Assembly: GCF_946479965.1 (NCBI RefSeq)
Contig: NZ_CAMLHX010000067.1
Coordinates: 1 to 21,793, forward strand
Source of the DNA: an uncultured Mucilaginibacter sp.
GTDB taxonomy: Bacteria > Bacteroidota > Bacteroidia > Sphingobacteriales > Sphingobacteriaceae
Direction: 5' to 3'
DNA: 21,793 nt
The translations under genes and the position numbers were made by a program. Below the pieces are notes generated by a model. The model made no database searches. It worked only from the letters and a program-made list of their open reading frames with translations, and had not been told where the DNA came from. Below, piece after piece: positions 15,827 to 21,793 of the stretch (the stretch's first letter is position 1; every line of letters begins with the position of its first letter).

Positions 15827-17119
15827 TCATTGAGCGAAAAGTATCTTAAACTCGGTCCACGCTTCTCTGGCTTCGAGTGAAAACTTGAATCCATGGTTTT
15901 GCAGCACTTCCCGAACAAGAGTCAATCCAATGCCCTGGCCATTGGGCTTTGTACTGAAGAAAGGTGTAAATATTTTTTTACTTGTCTCTTTGCTGATACC
16001 CGAGCCGTTGTCTTTAATGGAAATGCTTAACGGGTTGGCGGCGGTACTGATGATGATTTTACCATTGGTGCCAAGGGCTTCGATGGAATTTTTTAAGATA
16101 TTGATCAGCACCTGCTGCATTTGTTCCACATCCATTAAAACAAGATAATGCTGATTACTTAACTGCCATGTCCACTCAACCTCTTTTTGTTTACCTTCTG
16201 CTTCCATCAGTATCTGTACGGATCTGAGTACCTCATGAAGATCCGTTTCTTCCTTAACCGGCTCAGGCAACTTAACCACCTTTGCAAAGTTAGACATGAT
16301 ATTACTTAAGGCCGTATTGCGATTCACAGCTACCGATAAACCGTTTCGATAGTCTTCCCTGTACAGCGGGTCCAACTGGTCTTTATAGTTAAGAAAGGTG
16401 TTCAATATTGAGTTGATCGCTCCTATAGAATTATTGACTTCATGAGACATCATCCGGATCACTTTTTCGTACGCGCTCTTTTCTCTTTTATATATTTCAT
16501 CCGTTAACTCTTCAATAATAATAAAATAGTGCGGATAGCCAAGATCAACAAAATGGGCTTTCCGGCATTTGTATACCTGCATCCCGTTAACGGTGATGCT
16601 GGTTGAGTCGCCATCCTGCAAAAGGCACAGTTCCTGCGCTAAAATGTGGGGAATATCTTTCAGATCCTGATCCTCCGGGCCCATGTCCAGCATACGGCGC
16701 GCTGCGGCATTGAGCGCTCCAATCTTATTGCCCCCGTCAAGCAGGATGATGCCGGATGGAGAGGCCTGGATGAGCTTGTCCAATAAATGGTTCTTTTCGC
16801 TTTGCCTTATCCGCTCTTCCCTTAACTGATCGATCATTTGGTTGTATACAGCTATCAGTTCATCCATCTCGCTGTGGCCAACTTTTACCAGCCGCATATT
16901 AAAATCTTTGTCTTTTATCGACTCAATACCCGAAGCGATAAGATCAAAGGGTTGGCCAAAGCCCCGGTACAGCCATATGGTACAAATAAAAGATAACAGG
17001 ATCAAAACCTCGCCCACCGCAAAAAAAGCCTGGTTCACCTTTAACAGCTGGCTAACCAGGCCGATAAAGACGAGGTGTATTATGACAGCGTAAATAATGA
17101 ATTTATTTTTGAGCTTCAT
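15827..17119 (-). CDS. NtrB/NtrY-like membrane sensor histidine kinase
   Basis: This 430-residue kinase should phosphorylate the response regulator encoded just upstream. Two transmembrane helices (about 7-26 and 31-51) are joined by only about five residues, so there is no real periplasmic sensor domain. A HAMP-like linker (about 52-105) and a PAS domain (about 108-205, with SPSGIILLDGGNKI) follow. The HisKA H-box is MMSHEVNNSIGAI with H226. The HATPase domain shows NILKNSIEAL (N-box), DNGSGI (G1), FTPFFSTKPNGQGIGL (F and G2) and ends at FAQ. All catalytic motifs are intact. The start ATG overlaps the regulator gene by 17 nt in another frame, indicating translational coupling. The short loop suggests that a membrane or cytoplasmic signal is sensed. 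The signal itself is not known. Confidence 0.93.
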   Translation of the reverse strand: MKLKNKFIIYAVIIHLVFIGLVSQLLKVNQAFFAVGEVLILLSFICTIWLYRGFGQPFDLIASGIESIKDKDFNMRLVKVGHSEMDELIAVYNQMIDQLREERIRQSEKNHLLDKLIQASPSGIILLDGGNKIGALNAAARRMLDMGPEDQDLKDIPHILAQELCLLQDGDSTSITVNGMQVYKCRKAHFVDLGYPHYFIIIEELTDEIYKREKSAYEKVIRMMSHEVNNSIGAINSILNTFLNYKDQLDPLYREDYRNGLSVAVNRNTALSNIMSNFAKVVKLPEPVKEETDLHEVLRSVQILMEAEGKQKEVEWTWQLSNQHYLVLMDVEQMQQVLINILKNSIEALGTNGKIIISTAANPLSISIKDNGSGISKETSKKIFTPFFSTKPNGQGIGLTLVREVLQNHGFKFSLEAREAWTEFKILFAQ

Positions 17120-18485
17120 GGGGTATCTGATATTTTTCCAGCTTACGGTATAGCGTTCCGCGACTTAAACCTAATGACCGCGCCACCTTGCTGATGTTGC
17201 TATTATGGAACTCCATTGCCTTTTTTATCATGGAAAGCTCCATTTCGTCGATGGTAAGGCTGCCTACCGCCGGCAAACTGAAGCGCGCGCTCCGGTTACG
17301 ACCGGCTTCTATCTGGCTTTCAAAATCCCTGATGTCAAGCAGGTCCTTTTCGGCCACCAAAACGGTTCGTTCTACCAGGTTTTTAAGCTCTCTTATGTTA
17401 CCCGGCAGGGGCAGGTTTTTAAGCCAGGTGCAGGCCCTTGGGTGGATCTTAAGCTCTTTACGGCCATAAATAGTCTTCAGGTTATGGATGAAATAATTAG
17501 CCAGCAGCGGAATATCGTCCGACCTTTCGCGCAGTGGCAGCAAATGCACGGTGATGAGGTTGATCCTGTAATATAGATCTTCGCGAAACTTATTTTCTGC
17601 AACCATTTGCTGCAGGTCGCGGTTAGTGGCGCAGATTATCCTTACATCAACGGTCCTGGTGCGACTGTCGCCCAGCACTTCGTAGGTCCTGTCCTGTAAC
17701 ACCCTTAATAATTTAACCTGGCTGTTCAGGTCAAGGTCACCAATCTCATCCAAAAAGATAGTTCCCCTGTGCGCCATTTCAAATCTTCCAACACGATCAT
17801 TTTTCGCATCGGTAAAGGCGCCCCGCTTGTGCCCGAACATCTCACTTTCAAATAAAAAAGAGGAGATGCCGCCTAAGTTGACTTTAATAAAGGGCCTGTT
17901 TTTACGTGTACTGTTTTGATGGATCGCTTCCGCGATGAGCTCTTTGCCGGTACCGCTTTCGCCGGTGATCAATACAGATGCATCTGTGGCGCTGATACGG
18001 CCAATTGTTTTAAGAACAGACAACAGCTGCGCATCTTCCCCAATAATATTCTGAAAGCCATATTGCTGATTCAACTGCTTCCTGGTGAGCGAATTCTGTG
18101 TGGCGGCGTTTTTTGGGTCAGCCAGTTGTAATACGGTGCGGATGGTTTGCACCATGTGGGCATTGTCCCATGGTTTATGAATAAAATCAGCCGCGCCGTT
18201 TTTCATACCCTCCACAGCCAGGGCAATAGAACCCCAGCCGGTCATAAGTATGACGGGTAAAGCCGGTTGCAGCAATTTGATCTTTTTAAGCGCTTCCATG
18301 CCTTCCTCTCCCGAGGTTTCCAAAGAGAAATTCATATCCAGCAAAACCAAACCCACCGGTTTCTCCTTAATGATTGTATATGCTTCTGCCGGATTGGCTG
18401 CTGTCCAAACCACAAAGCCTTCCTGTTTTAAAAGAAGGCTTAATGAGGTTCTTACCGCAATATCATCATCCGTAATAAGGATCAT
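17103..18485 (-). CDS. Sigma-54-dependent NtrC-family response regulator
   Basis: This 460-residue activator opens sigma-54 promoters when phosphorylated. The receiver domain (1-120) has the acidic pocket D6-D8, phosphoacceptor D50 in VLLDMNFS, T82 and K104. The AAA+ domain (about 145-380) has Walker A GESGTGKE (175-182), loop GAFTDA at 222-227, Walker B IFLDE (D246, E247) and PGNIRELKNLVER near its end. A Fis-type helix-turn-helix (VARSLGLSRGTLYRKLEKY) closes the protein. Two departures from textbook NtrC are visible. The sigma-54-contacting loop reads GAFTDA instead of GAFTGA, and D50 is followed by a long SLETSGEEG stretch instead of MPxMDG. The gene lies 30 bp after the second permease and overlaps the kinase gene. 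Its target is probably a promoter upstream of this exporter operon, outside the window. Confidence 0.94.
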   Translation of the reverse strand: MILITDDDIAVRTSLSLLLKQEGFVVWTAANPAEAYTIIKEKPVGLVLLDMNFSLETSGEEGMEALKKIKLLQPALPVILMTGWGSIALAVEGMKNGAADFIHKPWDNAHMVQTIRTVLQLADPKNAATQNSLTRKQLNQQYGFQNIIGEDAQLLSVLKTIGRISATDASVLITGESGTGKELIAEAIHQNSTRKNRPFIKVNLGGISSFLFESEMFGHKRGAFTDAKNDRVGRFEMAHRGTIFLDEIGDLDLNSQVKLLRVLQDRTYEVLGDSRTRTVDVRIICATNRDLQQMVAENKFREDLYYRINLITVHLLPLRERSDDIPLLANYFIHNLKTIYGRKELKIHPRACTWLKNLPLPGNIRELKNLVERTVLVAEKDLLDIRDFESQIEAGRNRSARFSLPAVGSLTIDEMELSMIKKAMEFHNSNISKVARSLGLSRGTLYRKLEKYQIPHEAQK

Positions 18486-18515
18486 ACGTGTTTTATTTTA
18501 TAGGTAAATCTAAAA

Positions 18516-19631
18516 CTATTCTTCATGTAATGCTGCTGCGGGTTGAATTTTTGAGGCCAGTCTCGCCGGATATAACGCGCATAATATCACCAATAGGTAG
18601 ATCACAATTGCCCCGATCAGCATGGAGGAATAATAAAATGAAGCCGATCCGAACGCCTCAAATATAGCGAACTGCCAGGCCACGATAATTCCCGGTACTA
18701 TGGCAATGGTTGCCAGCATGATGACCTCGAGAATGACCTGCCAGTAAATTTCCCCTGCTACCGCTCCGGTGGCGCGGCGTAGACCTATTTCCTGCCGGCG
18801 CCGGTTGATGTTCTGGTATAAGATACTGAAGAGACCTAGGACGGTATTGATAATAAGAAAGCCGGACAGGAAGCCCATTACGATTGCTACGCTATTAGTT
18901 TGTGCGGCGGCATCTTGCTTATATTGTTTAACCGGCGTAACATTCTCGATAAACTCGCTTTGAAAACCGCTTAAAGCATTTTTAAGTTTTTTATAAATAA
19001 CGTTATTGATGGGCTGTTTAAGTTTAATCAGGTAGGATGCGCCTGTATCCAGATTAAACACATCCTGTGCGCTTCCATAATCATTTAAGTTTTTCACCAC
19101 GCCGATTACCTGGCGTTCGCCTGACCCGTATTTGATCGTCCGGCCAACGGCTTCCATTCCCGGGAACAGCAGATCCTTTACCTTTTCATCTATCACCACC
19201 GGCGTCTTAATTGCGCCTCGGTCTTCGGCCCTGAACCATCGCCCCGATTGCATAGTGAGCCCTAAAGTGCCGGCCAGCTTTTCATCCGCGTGCAAGTTGG
19301 TCCATATTCTGGCGGTATGGCCACCATATTGTAAAGTATCCCCTTGGCGGAATTGCAGACGACGGTACGGGGTGAGATCTGAGAGACTTACTTCTTTTAC
19401 TTCACTTATGGCTTCCAGGTTTTGCCTGATGGTATCATTGGCGATGTTCCAGGCTTCTATGACCATCAGGTCTTCTATGTCAACATTGGTTTTGCTGGTA
19501 TTAAAATATTGAGTTGCGGAGAAAAAATATACCAGAAACGCCGTCACCAGATAGGTACTAAATAGCTGGATCACCAGCAGCATGTGCCGCCTCTTCTTGT
19601 TCCAGGTTAGTTTGAAAAAGTGCTTAATCAT
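18516..19631 (-). CDS. FtsX/MacB-type ABC transporter permease (second of a pair)
   Basis: This 371-residue inner-membrane permease has the MacB layout. One N-terminal transmembrane helix (residues 16-40) is followed by a periplasmic MacB-PCD-like domain to about residue 240. Three C-terminal helices make the FtsX domain, including VAIVMGFLSGFLIINTVLGL. The cytoplasmic coupling segment NRRRQEIGLRRATGA contacts the ATPase, and the protein ends PARLASKIQPAAALHEE, the family's typical C-terminus. Its ATG overlaps the stop of the preceding permease as ATGA. Two different permeases next to one ATPase point to a heterodimer. Such systems usually move peptides, antibiotics or lipid-linked substrates out of the periplasm through TolC rather than across the inner membrane. 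The substrate is unknown. Confidence 0.93.
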   Translation of the reverse strand: MIKHFFKLTWNKKRRHMLLVIQLFSTYLVTAFLVYFFSATQYFNTSKTNVDIEDLMVIEAWNIANDTIRQNLEAISEVKEVSLSDLTPYRRLQFRQGDTLQYGGHTARIWTNLHADEKLAGTLGLTMQSGRWFRAEDRGAIKTPVVIDEKVKDLLFPGMEAVGRTIKYGSGERQVIGVVKNLNDYGSAQDVFNLDTGASYLIKLKQPINNVIYKKLKNALSGFQSEFIENVTPVKQYKQDAAAQTNSVAIVMGFLSGFLIINTVLGLFSILYQNINRRRQEIGLRRATGAVAGEIYWQVILEVIMLATIAIVPGIIVAWQFAIFEAFGSASFYYSSMLIGAIVIYLLVILCALYPARLASKIQPAAALHEE

Positions 19632-20824
19632 AAATTTCCTCCTTTTAAAGCTTTAACGGCGTGCAGTCGTGACATTCTCCATGCGGGCACTACCCCCGAC
19701 AAGATCCCGAAGAAGAAAGATGCGATAAGGGCGCATCCTATAACCGTCCAGTTGACGAGAAAATCAGAAGAGGGGCGGATACTTTCATTATAATAGATGA
19801 TCTTAATGGCGAGCCCAGAACTGATCAGTGTCATCAAAATGCCTAACACACCACCAATGAAGGTGATGATGAGGTTTTCTGTAATGAACTGTCCCGCTAA
19901 AACAGCAGACGAGGCGCCGAACGCCTTGCGAATACCGATCTCCGAACTTCTTTCGGATATCCGGTTAACATTCAGGCCCACCAGGTTTAAAGCGGGAACA
20001 AGCATAATAAAGAAAATAAATCCGCCCATAAAAATGCCCACCTCCTGAAGATCCGCAACTTCATAAATATCCCTGGCATCCATGTAGATCTCCTCCCTGC
20101 CCGGGTTATACTTTTTGTCGATCAGATCAAGCAGTCCTTTTTTTACCGCTGCGACATCCGCGTCTTTTTGCATCAGGATGGTTGCCTGATAATCTTGCTT
20201 TATATCACCGGCAGCGATGCGGCGGGTAACAGGTATGAAAATATTGCATTTCTCCGTGCTGTAACGGGGCCTAATTGCTATCAGCACAAAATCTTTTATC
20301 ACGCCCGTTACCTTTAGGCGTGGACTGGTTGGAAGGTATTTACCTAATGCCTTCCCATCTCCGAAATAAAACTTTTTAACTGATTCTGTAATAATGGCAA
20401 TAGATTGCGCTTCGGCCACATCTTTCCGGGTAAATGGTTTTCCTTCGGTGAACTCAAACTGGTAGAGGTTCCATACCTCTTCGTCAGTAAAAGCCGCACT
20501 TAATACAATTTTTTTGTCTTTTTCAAATGAACCTGTTTGGCCATGTATGAAAATGCTAAGCCGTTCAATATCCGCTATTTTTCGCGCGTCGTTATAGAAC
20601 GCTGTAGTAGCGTAGCCATTATTTTTAGGAAAGTTGAATCCGTCGAAATAAAGGGTTCTGGACCGGTTTACAGCCGGAGCGATATCGCCAAACATCAGAT
20701 CTGCCACCCCTGCTGTGATCGAAAAGATCATAATGGTAAAGCTGATACCGAATATGCTGACAGCGGTAAAGAACTTCTGCCGCATCATCACCCGGAAAGC
20801 TATTTTTACGTAGTTTTTTAACAT
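19628..20824 (-). CDS. FtsX/MacB-type ABC transporter permease (first of a pair)
   Basis: This 398-residue partner has the same layout. MLKNYVKIAFRVMMRQKFFT leads into the first helix (about 20-42), a periplasmic domain runs to about residue 265, and three FtsX helices follow. The coupling motif is SERSSEIGIRKAFGASSAVL, and the protein ends VPAWRMSRLHAVKALKGGNL. It is clearly related to the downstream permease but not a recent duplicate, since only the coupling segments and end motifs are obviously alike. It lies 23 bp after the ATPase gene, consistent with one ATPase energising a permease pair. Confidence 0.93.
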   Translation of the reverse strand: MLKNYVKIAFRVMMRQKFFTAVSIFGISFTIMIFSITAGVADLMFGDIAPAVNRSRTLYFDGFNFPKNNGYATTAFYNDARKIADIERLSIFIHGQTGSFEKDKKIVLSAAFTDEEVWNLYQFEFTEGKPFTRKDVAEAQSIAIITESVKKFYFGDGKALGKYLPTSPRLKVTGVIKDFVLIAIRPRYSTEKCNIFIPVTRRIAAGDIKQDYQATILMQKDADVAAVKKGLLDLIDKKYNPGREEIYMDARDIYEVADLQEVGIFMGGFIFFIMLVPALNLVGLNVNRISERSSEIGIRKAFGASSAVLAGQFITENLIITFIGGVLGILMTLISSGLAIKIIYYNESIRPSSDFLVNWTVIGCALIASFFFGILSGVVPAWRMSRLHAVKALKGGNL

Positions 20825-20847
20825 GATTTATATTTTTTAGTCATGAT

Positions 20848-21516
20848 TTATTGTACTTGCCTTCCATCAAAAAACCGGATGAGCCGCTGTGTTTTGTTAG
20901 CCATGTTTTCGTCATGGGTAACCATCACAATGGTTGTGCCTTCCGTTTTATTAAGATTGAGCATAATATTCATGATCTCTTCGCCCATCACGCTATCCAG
21001 GTTCCCGGTGGGCTCATCCGCAAGGATAATTTCCGGATTACCTACAATGGCCCTTGCAATGGCTACGCGTTGCCTTTGCCCGCCCGACAATTGGTTAGGG
21101 AAATGCCTGGTCCGGGCGGTGAGGCCCACTTTTTCCAAAGCTTCCAGCGCCTTTTTCCGTCTTTCAGAGCCGGAGATACCTTTGCGGTAGAGTAAGGGGA
21201 TCTCTACGTTATCCAACACAGACAGATCATTGATCAAATGGTAACTCTGAAAAATGAACCCGAGTTTTCGGTTACGCATATCCGCAAGCATTTTATCGGC
21301 ATAGCCCGAGATCAGCGTGTCCGCGATCTGTATTGTCCCGGCACTGGGTTCATCCAGTAGCCCCATAATATTCAGCAAGGTGCTTTTACCGCAGCCCGAA
21401 GGACCCATTACCGAAACAAATTCTCCTTTGTTAATGGTGATATTCACCTTGCTTAAGGCGATCGTTTCAATTGTACTTGTGCGGTAAACCTTTTCTATGT
21501 CTGTTAATTTGATCAT
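20848..21516 (-). CDS. LolD/MacB-like ABC transporter ATP-binding protein
   Basis: This 222-residue cytoplasmic ATPase powers the adjacent permeases. Walker A is GPSGCGKST (38-46, K44), the Q-loop is in FIFQSYHLI, the signature is LSGGQRQRVAIARA, Walker B with the catalytic glutamate is IILADEPTGNLD, and the switch histidine is in VMVTHDEN. All are intact. MacB and LolD subfamily features such as STLLNIMGLLDEP and LDNVEIPLLY are clear. The length is that of a free-standing LolD/FtsE-type subunit, not a MacB fusion. It starts 12 bp after the TolC-like gene and is followed by two permeases, so it is part of a tripartite export machine. No membrane-fusion protein is encoded between these genes. 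It may lie upstream of the window. Confidence 0.96.
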   Translation of the reverse strand: MIKLTDIEKVYRTSTIETIALSKVNITINKGEFVSVMGPSGCGKSTLLNIMGLLDEPSAGTIQIADTLISGYADKMLADMRNRKLGFIFQSYHLINDLSVLDNVEIPLLYRKGISGSERRKKALEALEKVGLTARTRHFPNQLSGGQRQRVAIARAIVGNPEIILADEPTGNLDSVMGEEIMNIMLNLNKTEGTTIVMVTHDENMANKTQRLIRFFDGRQVQ

Positions 21517-21528
21517 ATGGTTAAGTAT

Positions 21529-21793
21529 TTATTCAATTTTTTTTCCTTTTTCAAAATCATAAAGGGTCAATACCCTGATATTATAGTAAGCGTCCCAAAA
21601 GTTTTTCAGGGATAAGATGTAAGCTCTTCTTGCCTGGTCTTTTTCCTGTAAGGCTATATTCAGGTTGGTGATATTGATATCGTCCAAAAGGTAGCGGTTT
21701 CGGGATATTTCATAGCGCTCCTGCGCGGTTCTGTCCGCATCAGCATTATTCTGCATCTGCGCCCTTATCATATTAAACTGCCTTACCTGGGTG
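21529..21793 (-). CDS. TolC-family outer-membrane efflux protein, C-terminal fragment
   Basis: The frame is open from the window edge to the stop at 21529-21531, so only the last 87 or so residues are present. ERYEISRNRYLLDDINITNL followed by NIALQEKDQARRAYILSLK matches the closing helices of TolC/OEP proteins, where a helical hairpin with an RYxxG/D-xxxxxxL pattern is followed by a helix ending in AYYNIRVLTLYD. The first internal ATG (21771) lies mid-helix and is not the true start. The protein should form the outer-membrane and periplasmic channel for the ABC exporter encoded 12 bp downstream. The short fragment limits certainty, but context and pattern agree. Confidence 0.85.
   Translation of the reverse strand, partial: TQVRQFNMIRAQMQNNADADRTAQERYEISRNRYLLDDINITNLNIALQEKDQARRAYILSLKNFWDAYYNIRVLTLYDFEKGKKIE

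Noticed and set aside
20822..20850. Nine-base direct repeat CATGATTTA at 20822-20830 and 20842-20850
   Set aside because: It is short, A/T-rich and overlaps the start and stop of neighbouring genes. It is probably chance and has no element structure.

Overview
This window comes from a Bacteroidetes genome, probably a Sphingobacteriaceae member related to Pedobacter or Mucilaginibacter. The phylum call rests on an adjacent SusC/SusD pair, a one-polypeptide hybrid two-component regulator (HTCS), Bacteroidetes-type promoter elements (TAnnTTTG) and the near absence of Shine-Dalgarno sequences. The family-level call is inference only. Every gene I can support lies on the minus strand, so transcription runs from high to low coordinates. 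I see no tRNA, rRNA, CRISPR array, insertion sequence or phage gene.

Right part (21793 to 15827): a compact export-plus-signalling operon. In transcription order it encodes the C-terminal end of a TolC-type outer-membrane channel (cut by the window edge), a LolD/MacB-like ABC ATPase, two half-size FtsX/MacB-type permeases with a 4-nt ATGA overlap, a sigma-54-dependent NtrC-family response regulator and an NtrB/NtrY-like membrane histidine kinase whose start overlaps the regulator by 17 nt. Gaps are 30 nt or less throughout, so this looks like one transcription unit. The two-component pair may control the exporter operon through a sigma-54 promoter upstream of the window.

Left part (15726 to 1): a polysaccharide utilisation locus (PUL). 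In transcription order it holds a secreted GH2 glycosidase, a 426-bp intergenic region with several inverted repeats, SusC (TonB-dependent transporter), SusD (glycan-binding lipoprotein), a DUF3823-type lipoprotein in the place of SusE or a surface glycan-binding protein, a strong terminator, an HTCS regulator, a secreted GH31 alpha-glycosidase and the first 38 codons of another exported protein. SusD and the lipoproteins should bind a glycan at the cell surface, SusC should import oligosaccharides, GH2 and GH31 should trim beta- and alpha-linked side groups in the periplasm, and the HTCS should sense a released oligosaccharide and switch the locus on. GH31 plus GH2 is compatible with xyloglucan or another galactosylated or xylosylated glycan, but no backbone-cleaving enzyme is present in the window, so the substrate is open.

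The least explained DNA is the region upstream of susC (12541-12966). It carries an 8-bp inverted repeat suited to a dimeric regulator, and a 10-bp perfect hairpin whose T-tract faces the plus strand although no plus-strand gene is present. A second notable spot is 6633-6687, where a strong terminator hairpin and a candidate promoter for the HTCS gene occupy the same bases.
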